From: Tridacna crocea
Lineage: Eukaryota > Mollusca > Bivalvia > Cardiida > Cardiidae
Assembly (NCBI GenBank): GCA_943736015.1
Contig: OX031071.1
Coordinates: 40,488,619 to 40,552,618 of the forward strand
Direction of reading: 5' to 3'
DNA: 64,000 nt
Part shown: piece by piece, positions 20,835-32,468 of the stretch
Layout: every line of letters starts with the position of its first letter
How positions within the stretch are numbered: the first letter of the stretch is position 1
Notes under the pieces: model-generated
The model's database searches: none
What the model was told of the DNA's origin: nothing
Seen by the model: the letters and a program-made list of their open reading frames with translations, nothing else
Translations under genes and position numbers: made by a program

Positions 20835-21900
20835 TGTACTGTTCTATATATGTCATATAGATTTTCACATAGTATACCTTCAGCGAAATTTTATTAACTT
20901 ATTGCAGTTATTATATTGTATTTCACCTAATGGCGAAACTGTAATGTATTTTCAGATGTAGCTATTTGACTTAGGCTTTCAGAAGTAATACATTTATGTT
21001 ACTAAAATGCTGTTTTTTGCTTGTTTTTAAGCACATCTATGTCGGTTTTAATCTTCTCTCACCCTATCACCGTTATTAAGATACAGTTTCAGTTTCTGGC
21101 ACTAATTTCCTATTAAAATACCACGAACTGATGACAGATCTCTGTTTCCAAACACAAAGGGCATCTAATCCCTTTTCTTTAACACTTTTCTAACCCTTTT
21201 CTTTTACTTCTTGCAGCTACTGTTACTTTGTTTAAGCTCATTAACATAATATGTTTTTGGGAATTGATAAAGCATGTTTTATCTATTATAGTATACTAGT
21301 AGTACTTATGATTTCGTGTTTACACTGTATGCTCTCAGGAAATTCGCTTTATGAAACCCCCAACAACGTAGTGAGGGGTATATACTGGAATTGCCATGGC
21401 TGTCTGTCCGTCTGTCCGTCCGTCCGTCTGTCCGTAGACACAAATTTGTCCGGCGCAATACTCCTACAGTTTTTCACGCACTGAACTCAAATTTACACAC
21501 ATGGTTCCTATATATATGAAGTTGTGCATGTGCAATTTTGATGACCCTGCTGCGATTTTTTTACGGAATTATCTCCCCTTGAACTGTTTTCAATTCTATG
21601 ACAAAGATCTGTTTTTGTGACAAGGAGCCGGAGGGCGTATAATTACGTTTAGTGATAGCTCTAGTTTTATCAAGTTTATATCTTCAGTGGAGAATAATAA
21701 GCACATGTAATTTGAGGTTTAACTTTTCACAATATGGTACTTCTTTACACCAGCAAAACTCAAAGCATTATTGTTGATTGAATAATAAATGTGGCCATAA
21801 TTCTACAATTTGTCTTTAAAAATATCTTTAAAAGAATCATTAGGGGAAATTAAGGAATGCTTGTAACCATCAATTTCTCCTCTTCCTACATTTTTAGCAG
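20835..21900. other. 5' flank of the transporter gene and repeat boundary
   Basis: No further exon recognised. At 21350-21480 is 'aaccccc...gaggggtatatactgg' followed by 'ctgtctgtccgtctgtccg', the same type of 'gtccgtc' and 'ggggtata' boxes (in reverse) that end the array near 7100-7170. Confidence 0.4.
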
Positions 21901-21908
21901 AATCCTGG

Positions 21909-22203
21909 TTAACTCTATACCAAACGACATAATTTTAGATTAAGTCAGATTGGAAGCATTTGCAGACGACAAAATTGATGTAATACCAAATTTGATTTTT
22001 TTTTCTTTCTTTCTTTTTGTGTGTGTGTTTTTGTGTGTGTATTTTTTTGAAAGGGTAGAAAACTTTGTGGGAAAAGGAGAAAATGCTGGTCACCAGCATT
22101 TTCTTCTTTTCCTTCTATGTTTTCAGAAGGCTTCTTTCTCAGGGTCGTTAAAAGAGAATTAATTCAGGGTCACGTAAAACTCGAGATTGTTTAATGAAGG
22201 GTA
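21909..22203. repeat. M1 MITE with internal GT tract
   Basis: Starts TTAA (21909-21912) 'ctctataccaaacgac'. Hairpin at 22065-22125. A 'gtgtgtgtttttgtgtgtgt' expansion interrupts the left arm. Confidence 0.65.
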
Positions 22204-22499
22204 ACTCTTTACCATACAATAAACAAATTCCTGCACCATACAATAAACAGACTCCTGCAGGTATAATCAATATTAAGCTAAAAATGCCAGCATCTAGCGT
22301 ACTGAGCGCTGATTGGTCCTCTCCGTCCGGAAAAAAAATATGACATATTCTGTGTTTTCTGTTTTAATATTTGGCTGGCATATTCGTGGTTTACACGATA
22401 TAGACTAGCACTTATGGTCCAGCAATTATGGGAAAGATAGATCGTGTAAACTGGCCTTTAAAATTTTGGACCTTTCCAAACCGCAAGAGTTTGTAGACG

Positions 22500-22805
22500 A
22501 CAATTTTTGATTGAAAAAGAGAGAGAGAAGAAAAGAAAGACAGACAGAGTCGCAGAGAAAATGAAAGAGATAAAGAATAACAGACTGACAGACTGACAGA
22601 CAGAAGAGTCACAGAGAGAAGGAAAGGGAGAGAGAGAGAAGAAAAGAAAGACAGACAGGGTCACAGAGATATTGAAGGAGAGAAAGAAGGACAGACAGAC
22701 AGAGTCACAGAGAGAACGAAAGAGAGAGAGGAGAAAAGACAGACAAACAGACAGACAGACAGAGTCACAGAAAAAAGAAAAGAGGGAGAGAGGGGGAGGG
22801 GGAAG
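22500..22805 (+). repeat. GA-rich minisatellite
   Basis: About 60-bp blocks of 'gacagacagagtcacagaga' with 'agagagagaagaaaag'. Confidence 0.85.
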
Positions 22806-22929
22806 CGGGAAAGATTGTTACATCTTTCGTAATAAAATATGTAGCCTACTACTATAATATTCTATCCTTACCTAATACATTTCCACAGTACAATGCACAG
22901 ACATGCCTTAGTATTTACACTGACAAACA

Positions 22930-23144
22930 TCATATCTTTGACTCTTCAAAATTGAAAGTAAATGAAAATGATGAATTTAAAATTTGGACAAATGAGCTGT
23001 AGTTGTATACTAATTTAGAAAACATTGTGGGAAAAGGAGAAAATGTTGGTTACCAGCATTTTCTCCTTTTCTCACAATGTTTTCATAAGCCTTTTTTTCT
23101 CAGGGTCTTTAAAGTTAGTCATTGTGTGGTAAAAGGTTAAACCG
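22930..23144. repeat. M1 MITE, partial left end
   Basis: 'ttcaaaattgaaag', central hairpin 23020-23085 and right terminus 'tgtggtaaaaggttaa' are present. The left terminus is eroded. Confidence 0.7.
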
Positions 23145-23970
23145 TTGAAATACATGTATATATAAATAACCTTGGCATTGTCTATTGGTATATGAAGGTT
23201 AAGTTTAGTGAGGGATACTAAATGCTTTCAATAGGTATTACTCGAATAAATTTACCTAGAATTACGGAAGCCTGATGGGGTCACCCAAATCCTTGCATGT
23301 CCACCCCTCACAACGTACGTCAGTGTGACGTCACAGGTAGTGATATGGGACCCTTGTTATAAAATCAGTGTGCGTGTTTGGTAAGACTGTTTTTTTTTTT
23401 TGTAATCGTTCCTTTAAATGATCTGAAAAAGTCTTTAGACCTCCAAAGCGTACAATGCCTAGGGACTTTGTTTTTTGTCAAAGCTTTTGTTAACTACTTA
23501 TAATAATGGAATAGACTTCGACCAACTATTAAAACCCACTCACTTTTTGATATTTGGTCAAAGTGTTTGTGCATATAGACATCTGCTTCCTGTCTAAAAC
23601 ATCAGAATATTAAATGTATTTATCTAATGTCTTTGATAAATACATGAGAGTCTTTGTAGTCCGTTTGTATCCACCCAATCTAGCTTCTTTCTATCTTCAT
23701 ATCGTACTTACTTTTCAATATGGTGGACATAAGTTATGAAAATGCCCAGGTCCGATATCACTTCCTGTAACGTAGGTTGTTACGCTTGATGTCCCTCCTT
23801 GCGACAATTTGAGTTTTTGTCACATTCTTGCATGTCACTTAACTCAAATACATGCGAAGTTTTACAATCTCGCAAGGGTGGCCCTATCAGGATTCCGTGT
23901 GAAATTGACCTCTAAGTAAAGAATAATTAAAGAGTGAATATTTATATCATCGGATATAATCGGATTGTAC
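23145..23970. other. Stretch without recognised gene or repeat structure
   Basis: Holds one TGACGTCA (about 23328) and no open frame with a recognisable domain. I see no hairpin comparable to the flanking elements. Confidence 0.4.
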
Positions 23971-23974
23971 GAAA

Positions 23975-24300
23975 ACTCTGTTAACGGTTGTAGAAGATTG
24001 ATACATTCATTGCCCGGAAATACATCGGTTTACCGTTCTTGAAATTGTAAGGCTCCTCTTCAAAAAGAAAACTTGAGTTTCAATTTTCTAAACTCAAGTT
24101 TTCTATCAAAATCTTTCTTACTATATTTCACTTGACAAACAGTTCGTACATTCATTTTCAGCGTGGTTTATCATATTCCGATTGAAATTCTCACCGACAG
24201 ATAGACAGATGTGAATAACTTCATCGAGGTTGTCTATGTTGTTGCTAAACAACTGTCAGTGGCGCGCTATATATAGAATCACGTGATTCTCAGTTCAAAT
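23975..24300. repeat. Interspersed repeat, inverted copy at 59700-60030
   Basis: 'gcccggaaatac', 'cggtttaccgttcttgaaattgtaaggctcctctt', 'aacttgagttt' and 'aatcacgtgat' reappear in reverse complement at 59700-60030. Contains its own 'aaacttgagttt' / 'aaactcaagttt' hairpin. Confidence 0.7.
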
Positions 24301-24432
24301 GGGGCGTATTCCTTTCGCTAAGTACTCCGAACACTCCAAATATGTTCTAGGTCAATGGAGTATTTCGAAACACTGTGCCGTGTTCTTCAGAACATGTTCT
24401 GACTGTTCTAGTTCAATCGAGGTTCAATCGTT
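24300..24432. repeat. 'gttctagaacatgttctg' repeat, inverted copy at 30945-31085
   Basis: 'tattcctttcgctaagtactccgaacactcc' and 'ggtcaatggagtatttcg' recur in reverse complement at 31010-31080. Confidence 0.7.
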
Positions 24433-24516
24433 ATGAACTATTTCCCCTTTTCCCACAGTGTTTTCAAAAGACTTGTACTGCAGAAACGTAAAAACAAGGG
24501 CATGTTCGGGAAAGGG

Positions 24517-25436
24517 TTAAAGGTGGCCCTTCAGATTTCGGGACGAAAATTTTACAAAAATACAAAAAAAATCATCATTCTAAAGCCTTTTAATTTTCAT
24601 TCATAAAACCTCAGTAGTCGAAAACCATCCGACAACAAGAGACATTAAAGATTTACTATGGCCCAGGTCGACATCGACGGGAAACACGTTCTATTTTCAC
24701 ATGAGCAACTCTCTCATTTACCGTTACCAAAAATACACAGACGAAGCTTCAAACAAAGCATCCGAAGAATACATTATGGAAAATAATTACATGCTTGTTA
24801 TGTTATGAATTTAAACGTCATTAGTCACGTGCTAATCACTTGACATTCCCAGAATGCTTTTTTTTAAGGTAAGACCTGTGTAATGCACTTCCGGTGAAAA
24901 TTCTAATTGGTTGATAAATAAGGATAAATAAGGATTTATGCAGAAATAATATTTTTGCACATTTCCAAAGGATTAGAAATTCCGTTTATATCTATCTTGA
25001 AATTATTTTTTGATACTTTTGTTAGTTTTCTGAAAAGGGAGGTAATTATCATCACTTTTTCAATTGAGAATATAGTGGTTTTTAGATTTATAAATGATAA
25101 TTCAACGAAGGAAAAAATGGAAAGAATGAATCGGCGAAAGCAGTTCAATAAACTCATTTTTAATTATTGCTAATTTTGCAGGATGGTATTTTAGTGGAAA
25201 TAGCTGTTTTCTATTACACAGGTCTTACCTTAATTTCTGGCGCGAAATCTAAAAATACCTTAAGAGGCTACGTAGTCTTTTAAGGGAACACCATCAATTC
25301 ATTTTTTTATTTATTTTATGATTCTAAATTATTATTGATGATTTGCATTGTTTTTCTTTCCATATGAATTTCAGTGATATATATATTGTTTTCTTTAATT
25401 TGACGAGATGTGAAAAATCTAAATACCCACCTTTAA
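24517..25436. mobile_element. Q7 element interrupted by a Q8 element
   Basis: Reverse orientation relative to 14583-15130. It starts TTAAAGGTGG (24517) and ends 'aaatacccacctttaa' (25436). The interior is split at 'cagaatgctttttt' by a Q8 element (24864-25233). Confidence 0.8.
24864..25233. mobile_element. Q8 element, TTAA-flanked, nested in Q7
   Basis: TTAA at 24864-24867 and 25230-25233. Terminal inverted repeats 'aaggtaagacctgtgtaatg' / 'cattacacaggtcttacctt'-type. Interior carries 'gaaaagggaggtaatta'. Clean copies also at 30302-30682 and 61079-61449. Confidence 0.85.
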
Positions 25437-25570
25437 GTCCTGAACACTACCGACTGTGTTACCAAGTCTCGGCTCTCTCAGAACAATAAATCACATCAAT
25501 TTTCTATTCTTTTTTTATTCTACTTTTTAATTACGAATAGCGTTGATGAAGTGCGAGACTGAAAGTTTAA

Positions 25571-25797
25571 TTAACTTTTTACCAAACGACAAAATTTTAG
25601 ATTGGTCCAAATTGAAAGCATTTGGAGACTACAAAATACATGTCACTAAAGAAATGAAATTTGTTTTAGGAAGGGAAGAAAACGTTGTGGGAAAAGGAGA
25701 AAATGCTGGTTACCAGCATTTTCTCCTTTTCCCACAATGTTTTCAAAAGGCTTTTTTCACAGAGGTGTTAAAAGTCCGGATTATGTGGTAAAGGGAA
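25571..25797. mobile_element. M1 MITE, near-full copy
   Basis: Starts TTAA 'ctttttaccaaacgac' and ends 'tgtggtaaaggg' with the last TTAA mutated. The hairpin at 25678-25745 is essentially perfect. Confidence 0.8.
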
Positions 25798-25814
25798 TGA
25801 GCCAAATCTTTAAC

Positions 25815-26945
25815 TTAAAGGTGACCCATCATGCAAAAAAGGAACCTTCTGGGTACTGCGAAAAGTGTCAATCCTGGTCAAACTGCGCGAATTGCACAGG
25901 CTGACCAGAGTTTACACTTTTTGCTTTAATGACATTTTTTTTTGTATAAAAAGTGGTCATTATACAATCTTTTAAAGGTGACCCATCACGCAAAAAGGGT
26001 GACCTTCTGGGAACTGTGAAAAGTGTCAACCCTGGTCACATTGCGCGAATTGCACAGGCTGACCAGAGTTTACACTTTTTGCTTTAATGACATTTTTTTT
26101 GTATAAAAAGTGGTCATTATACAATCTTTTAAAGGTGACCCATCACGCAAAAAGGGTGACCTTCTGGGAACTGTGAAAAGTGTCAACCCTGGTCAGACTG
26201 CGCGAGTTGCACAGCCTGACCAGAGTTTACACTTTTTGCTTTAATGACATTTTTTTTGTATAAAAAGTGGTCATTATACTATCTTTTAAAGGTGACCCAT
26301 CACGCAAAAAGGGTGACCTTCTGGGAACTGCGAAAAGTGTCAACCCTGGTCACATTGCGCGAATTGCACAGGCTGACCAGAGTTTACACTTTTTGCTTTA
26401 ATGACATTTTTTTTTGTATGAAAAGTGGTCATTATACTATCTTTTAAAGGTGACCCATCACGCAAAAAGGGTGACCTTCTGGGAACTGCGAAAAGTGTCA
26501 ACCCTGGTCACATTGCGCGAATTGCACAGGCTGACCAGAGTTTACACTTTTTGCTTTAATGACATTTTTTTTTTTTTGTATGAAAAGTGGTCATTATACT
26601 ATCTTTTAAAGGTGACCCATCACGCAAAAAAGAAACCTTCTGGGAACTGCGAAAAGTGTCAACCCTGGTCAGACTGCGCGAGTTGCACAGCCTGACCAGA
26701 GTTTACACTTTTTGCTTTAATGACATTTTTTTTGTATAAAAAGTGGTCATTATACCTTGTCATACAATCTTTTAAAGTTAACCCATAACGCAAAAAGAGA
26801 TCATCTGGGAACTGCGAAAAGTGTCAACCCTGGTCAGACTGCGCGAATCGCGCAGGCTGACCAGAGTTGACACTTTTCGTTTTAATGATATTTTCTGTAT
26901 GAAAAGAGGTCATTGTACCTTGTTATACAATCCTTTTTTTAATTA
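25815..26945 (+). repeat. Seven-copy array of a palindromic element, about 157-bp unit
   Basis: 'aaaggtgacccatcacgcaa' recurs near 25818, 25975, 26131, 26288, 26446, 26607 and, diverged, 26773. Each unit holds the hairpin 'actgcgcga...gcacaggctgacca(g)' with 'aaaagtgtcaa' / 'ttacacttttt' arms and 'gtggtcattatac'. Middle units differ at few positions; the edge units are most diverged. Confidence 0.9.
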
Positions 26946-26949
26946 TCGA

Positions 26950-27362
26950 GTTAAAGGTGGTCCTTCAGTTATTGGGACAAAAAATTTACAAAAATACAAA
27001 GAAAAATTATATTATACTCCCAAAGCCTTATAATTTCCATTTATAAAACCCCAGTAGTCGAAAAGCATCCAACAGCAAGAGAAATTAGAGATTTACAACA
27101 GAAGGGGTCGACGCCGACGGGAAATACTGTAGAAATCTATTTCTACATGAGCAACTTGCTCATTTACATAGTGGAAATACAAAGCTTCAAACGTAGGGTC
27201 CGAAGAGGGCATTATGGAAAATAATTACATATTTGTTATTTTATGGAATTTAAGCATAATTAGTTTTAAGCATAATTAATTTTGATTTTTGGCGCGAAAT
27301 CTAAAAATAGCTTAAGGTGCTACGTGATGTGATGTGAAAATTCTAAATACCCACCTTTAAAG
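26950..27362. mobile_element. Q7 element, internally deleted
   Basis: Begins 'aaaggtggtccttcagttatt' and ends 'aatacccacctttaaa'. About 150 bp shorter than full copies, missing part of the 'ggctacgtagcc' side. Confidence 0.75.
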
Positions 27363-27539
27363 TGGCGTTAAACCTCAACACAACCAACCAAGTTTTCATC
27401 TAATTGATGTACAGAATTTTCAGATGGTTCGTTTTTGTGTGACTACTCACAAATATCAGAAAAATCACGTTTAGCCTTGCCTTTCGTTTTCTGAGACTAA
27501 CACGTGCGTCTAAAACATGCTTTGAAAAGAAGAGGTCAG

Positions 27540-28210
27540 CTTAACCCGCTATCACACAATCCCGACTTTTAATAATCCTGTAAAAGAAGGCCTGTGAAAA
27601 ACAATGTGAGAAAAGGGAGAAAATGCTGGTCACCGGCATGTTCTCCTTTTCCCACAATGTTTTCTATCTTATGTTAGACAATAATCAACAATTTTAGCAA
27701 CATTTAACTCTTACTGAGACAAAAACAAATTTAGGCTTGTCCAAATTGAAAGTATTTGCAGACGACAATTTCAGTACTGCTCGAAATGTGCAGTTTTCTA
27801 TGAAAGGGAAGAAAACATTGTGGAAAAAAGAGAAAATGATGGTTACCAACATTTTCTCCTTTTCCCACAATGTTCTCAAAAGGCTTCTTTCTCTGGGGCC
27901 TTCAAATGCAGGCGTAGAAAACATTGTTGGCAATAGGAGAAAATGCTGGTCACCAGCATTTTCTCCTTTTGCTCACAATATTTTCAAAAGGCTAATGTTT
28001 TCAATAGACTTATTTCCCCGGGATCTTTTGCCCACAATGTTTTCAATAGGCTTCTTTCCCTAGTTCCTTCAAATTAAGGTGAAGAAAATATTGTGGGCAA
28101 AAGGAGAAAATGCTGGATACCAGCTTTTTCTCCTTTTGCCCACAATGTTTTCAAAAGGCTTCTTTCCCTGGGGGCCTTCAAACTGGGGATTTTGTGGCAA
28201 AAGATTAATT
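27540..28210. repeat. Cluster of M1-type hairpins (four)
   Basis: Hairpins at about 27597-27665, 27808-27872, 27916-27990 and 28083-28152 share 'ggagaaaatgctgg' cores and 'caaaaggcttctttcc' flanks. Only the outermost ends look like M1 termini, so most of the cluster is internal amplification. Confidence 0.75.
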
Positions 28211-28309
28211 ACATTTGAGTATGTTCATTGTTCTTTTCAATGGAGGAAAATAGAGGTTCCTGACGAGGTTGTTTTTTTTTTCGAGTTAATCATCTTAAAG
28301 TAATTACTC

Positions 28310-28945
28310 GCAAAAAAATATTTTTTTTTTTTTATTCAACTTTTGCCCGTTTTGTTTTTTTTTTTTGTAAAAAGCATTTTCTCCTTTTCCCATAATGTTT
28401 ACTACCTTTTCAACTAAAATTCTTGTAATCATTTTCTTTTGACTTTCTCCCATTTTAGCTTTTGGAAACATTGTGAGAAATGGAGAGGGGGAATAATAGT
28501 CACCACCGTTTTCTCCTTTTCCCACAATGTTTACTGCCTTTTCAACTAAAATTCTTGTAATCTTTGCTTTTTGAATTTCTCTTATTTTGGCTTTTGAAAG
28601 CATTGTGAGAAAAGGAGACTGAGAATAATGGTAACCACCATTTTCTCATTTTCCCACAATGTTTACTACCCTTCCAACTAAAATCCTGGTAATCTATGCT
28701 TTTGACTTGCTTTCATTTTGGCCTTTGGAAACAATGTGAGAAAAGGAAATAATGGCTAGTAACCAACATTTTATCCTTTTTCCATATTTATATATTTTTT
28801 TTTTACCTTTAATGAAAGGAAACAATTACTGGAACCCAGCATTTTCTCCTTTAAGCTATTCAATTTCTCCCTTTTTTAGCAGGTAAAAAGACTTTGAGAA
28901 AAGTAGACATTAGGCTTAGTACAGATAATTTGCTCCTTTTCCCAT
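28310..28945. repeat. Second cluster of decaying M1-type hairpins
   Basis: About five half or whole hairpins ('ttttctccttttcccata' and complement) are spaced about 120 bp apart, separated by 'ttttcaactaaaattcttgtaatc' blocks. Imperfection increases to the right. Confidence 0.7.
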
Positions 28946-29162
28946 AACATGTCTCTCCAACCGCTGACCATTATCTCGAAGATAATTATGTGGAAAAGCA
29001 GCCTGTGGTGTAGAAAGAAAATAGTGTGGAGTATGGTTAAAGAGTTTCCATACAATCAATCAATCAATCAATCAATCAACCAAACAAACTATCAATCCAT
29101 CCATCCATCTATCAATCAATCAATCAATCAAACAAACAAACTATCAATCCATCCATCCATCC

Positions 29163-29195
<33 letters not shown>

Positions 29196-29235
29196 CCAAA
29201 CAAACTATCAATCCATCCATCCATCCATCCATCTT
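28945..29235 (+). mobile_element. SINE 3' part with CAAT/ATCC-rich tail
   Basis: The 'ctctccaaccgctgaccatt...gtggaaaagcagcc' segment matches the middle of the SINE at 32455-32705. It is followed by long 'atcaatcaatcaatc' and 'catccatccatcc' runs (29055-29235), the probable expanded tail. Confidence 0.65.
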
Positions 29236-29429
29236 CAATTCTTTTCCCTCAATGATTTCCTTACCTTTTCACATAATCACCCGATCATTTCAATCAAAAT
29301 AAATTCTGTAGTCTTCAAATGCTTTCAATTTAGGTAAATTTTAACTGTTGGCGTGTAAATAAAGAGATGAAATCTTGACTACTACAAATCTGTCTCAGAA
29401 CGAAATGAGTTGGAAAAATCTAATGCTCA

Positions 29430-29560
29430 GATCAGAGAGAGATTAAGGCTTAATTCTGAGGATATTTAGAGCGACTCACTGACCTTTTGCGGACAGTGCA
29501 GATCAAGATCAGACTGCACAGAACGTACAGTCTGATCTTGGATCTACACTGTCCGCGAAA
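29430..29560. repeat. M2 palindrome
   Basis: 'gcggacagtgcagatcaaga' / 'tcttggatctacactgtccgc' hairpin. Diverged M2 scraps continue to about 29800 around T-rich tracts. Confidence 0.7.
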
Positions 29561-29905
29561 ACATTTCCTTGATCTTTGTTCTACACTGTTTGCTAAGGAG
29601 AAAATATTTATAAAAAAAAAAAACTTGTGTGAGATAAAAATTTTGGGGGTTGTACTAACGAGGCGACTAAATGACCTTTTGCGGACAATCCGCAAAAAAA
29701 AGCTTTCGTTAATCTTTGAGCTAAACTGTCTGATAAGGAGATTTTTTTTTTTCGGACAGTGTAGATCAAGATCAGACGGCACGGTTTTTTTTTTTCTTTA
29801 CCAACGGCTTTACCCATCACGACACAATCCCTACTTTTGACGACCCTGAAAAAGAAGCCCTTAGAAAACATATAGCGGAAACAAAATTGAAAACGAAGTT
29901 AATCA

Positions 29906-29936
29906 CCATACAATCAATCAATCAATCAATCAACAT

Positions 29937-29969
<33 letters not shown>

Positions 29970-29990
29970 TAATGAAAAAATCAACCAATC
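29906..29990 (+). repeat. (CAAT)n microsatellite
   Basis: Two runs of 'caatcaatcaatcaat' separated by 'caacataca'. Probably another SINE-tail expansion. Confidence 0.85.
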
Positions 29991-30301
29991 TTCAATTAAT
30001 GAGACAATCATTCTGTCGGTAGGTCGGTTTCTTCTTTTGCTACCATGTTTTGAACTCTTTTCTAACCACATCGCAGTTGAACGATCCAAAAAGAAATTTC
30101 GAAATTGAAAGAATTTCTTTAATTAACGTTGAGGCAAAAGCAGAAAATCAGGAAGAAAATTTTGGAAAACATTAAGAAAAAATTAGAAAATCATTTTATT
30201 AGTACTACATTCTTCACTCTATCAGACATGTTAGGCTACTTTGAACCAATTCTTATTTGTCACCTGCACGGTTTCTTGAGCTCAGTAGTTGTGTACAGGA
30301 C

Positions 30302-30682
30302 TTAAGGTAAGACATGTGTAATGCACTTTCGGTGAACATGGGGCAAAAATTCTAATTGGTTGATAAATGTGAATAAATAAGGATTTATGCAGAAATAATA
30401 CTTTTGCACATTTCTAACGGATCAGAAATTCCGTTTATGTCTATCTTGAAGTTATTTTTTTATAATTTTGTTAGTTTTCTGAAAAGGGAGGTAATTATTA
30501 TCTCTTTTTGAATTCAGAATATAGTGGTTTTAGATTTATAAATGATAATTCAAAGAAGGAAAAAATGGCAAAAATGAAAAGGTGAAAGTAGTTCAATAAT
30601 ACTCATTTTTAATTATGGCTAATTTTGCAGGATGATATTTTAGTGGAAATAGCTGTTTTCCATTACACAGGTCTTACCTTAA
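30302..30682. mobile_element. Q8 element, full copy
   Basis: TTAA at 30302-30305 and 30679-30682. Same inverted termini and interior as 24864-25233. Confidence 0.85.
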
Positions 30683-31085
30683 CGTGGTGGACCCATAATA
30701 GAAAAACAGCTATTTCCACAATAATAATAACTTAGAGCGTAATCCTTTTACCTGTTCTGGCACAATGTTCTGTGTTCTGGAATGCTGTTCTGGAACGTGC
30801 GAAAAGAATATTTCTGAACACAATACACTGTTCCGGAAGTTTGTTCTGAATGGAGCATGTTCGGAACATTATTCTAAACCATATAGAAATGAAAGGACAT
30901 TGGCATGATGGCTGTAGCAAGAGCTACCATCTTAGCAGTGTTAGTTGAGAATATGATAAGCTACACCTCGATTGGATAAGAACAGTCAGGACATGTTCTG
31001 AAGAACACGGCACAGTGTTCCGAAATACTCCATTGACCTAGAACATGTTTGGAGTGTTCGGAGTAGCGAAAGGAATAGACCCTTA
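30683..31085. repeat. 'gttctg' repeat-rich segment
   Basis: 'gtggacccataatagaaaa...cagctatttcc' (a Q8-like end), then irregular 'tgttctggaa' repeats (30755-30870) and the inverted partner of 24300-24430. Confidence 0.6.
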
Positions 31086-31390
31086 CAAAATTTGCTATGA
31101 CCAAAAAAAGAAGTATTATTGTACTATGTTTACCCATCCACTTTTCTTTTTTGCTTATTCCTTCTTAGAATTATCATTTATAAATCTAAAACTAGTATAT
31201 TTTCTATACAAAGAGAGACAGTAATTACCTCCCTTTTCTGGAAACTGACAAAAGTATCTACAAATAATTTCAAGACAGACAAAAAGAAATTTCTGGTCGG
31301 TTAAAAATGTGCAAAGGTTTTATACCTGTATAAATTTGTATTTATCAACTATCAAGAAAACTTTTTGCCATGCAGCACTAGAGGTATTAC
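31060..31390. repeat. Q8-like degenerate element
   Basis: Shares 'gaattatcatttataaatct', 'taattacctcccttttctg' and 'gcagcactagaggtatta' with 56930-57265, and in complement with the Q8 interior. Confidence 0.6.
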
Positions 31391-31392
31391 AG

Positions 31393-31891
31393 GTGGGTAT
31401 TTAGGTTTTTCACATCACACCAAAATAAGAACTATATACATGTATATCACTGAAATTTATAAGAAAAAAAAATACAAATCATCAATAATTAAGAAGCATA
31501 ATTTTACAAAAAATAGTTTAGGAATATTATTCCCTTAAAAGGCTACGTAGCCCCTTAAGCTATTTTTAGATTTCGCGCCAAAAATCAAAACAAGCATTGT
31601 GGGAATGTAAAGTGACTGGCACGTGACTAATGACGCTTAAATTCCATAAAATAACAAATATATAATTTTAGCGGATTTGCTATGAGCGAGTTACTCGTGT
31701 AAAAATAGACTCTGTTTCCCTTCGGCGTCGACTTGGGCTGTAGTAAATCTGTAATGTCTCTTGTTGTTGGATGTTTTTTTACTACTGGGGTTTTATGAAT
31801 GAAAACTATAAGGCTTTGGGAGTATAAAGATTTTTTCTTTTTGTATTTTTGTAAAATTTTTGTCCCAAAATCTGAAGGGTCACCTTTAAGG
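31393..31891. mobile_element. Q7 element
   Basis: 'aggtgggtatttaggttttt' to 'aatctgaagggtcaccttt'. Slightly deleted in the middle. Confidence 0.75.
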
Positions 31892-32216
31892 GTCTACTAC
31901 CATAAAGAGCATATTCTAAGATATTTTGACCATTCTGTTTTTTTGCTCCAATCAGCTGCAAATGATGTTAGTAAACACGTGTCCATCAGTTTTCATGAAT
32001 ACCACCCTGTAACATGCCATAAATCACGCTCGAATTGTCACGCTGATATACGGCCCCAAAAATGGTACATGGCTTACTTCCCCTGATTCGCTTATCTTCC
32101 CTACCTGTGTGACGTCATAGGAGCGTAAGCCTGTGTTTACAGTCAGTAGAAATTAGTAGAAACGCTGATGATTATAAGCAGATATCTGAGTATAAACAAA
32201 GAATTCAGCTGAAAAA

Positions 32217-32468
32217 ATGGTAAATTGTGCAGCCTATGGCTTCAACGTGGAATCGGGAACACATATAACTAGTATGTTCAAATTTCCGAAGGAATTAAAA
32301 AGGAGGAAACTATAGTTTCAACGTTTAAACCGGGGCCGGACAGTAACGGCGGATTTTGTGCCATCAGTTCATTCCAAAATGTGTCTGAAACACTTCGAGG
32401 ACAGTCAGTTCTTAATAAGTCCAAAACTGGAAAAGAAGTTGGTTATAGGAATAATAGGCTTCGGTTAA
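32217..32468 (+). pseudogene. THAP-type zinc finger fragment, broken
   Basis: One frame from ATG 32217 reads MVNCAAYGF...FKFPKELKRRKL, then an in-frame TAG (32313-32315), then SKMCLKHFEDSQFL and a TAA at 32466-32468. This matches the C2CH THAP layout: N-terminal C-x-x-Y-G, an FP motif, a W position, and C-x-x-HF. Two lesions are visible. The second zinc Cys after YG is Phe, and a stop stands where the conserved Trp would be expected (TAG is one base from TGG). THAP domains occur in host DNA-binding proteins and in P-element/Kolobok-like transposases; the transposon origin is inference. The 3' end runs straight into a SINE. Confidence 0.7.

Noticed and set aside
27737..28063. Frames containing MKGKKTLW...SFSHNV and similar in many places
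   Set aside because: Recurring translation of the M1 hairpin, appearing on both strands wherever M1 lies.
28949..29302. Frames encoding repeated INQS/IHPS
   Set aside because: Translation of CAAT/ATCC tetranucleotide repeats (SINE tails). The same holds for 29887-30108, 35788-36152 and 42043-42409.
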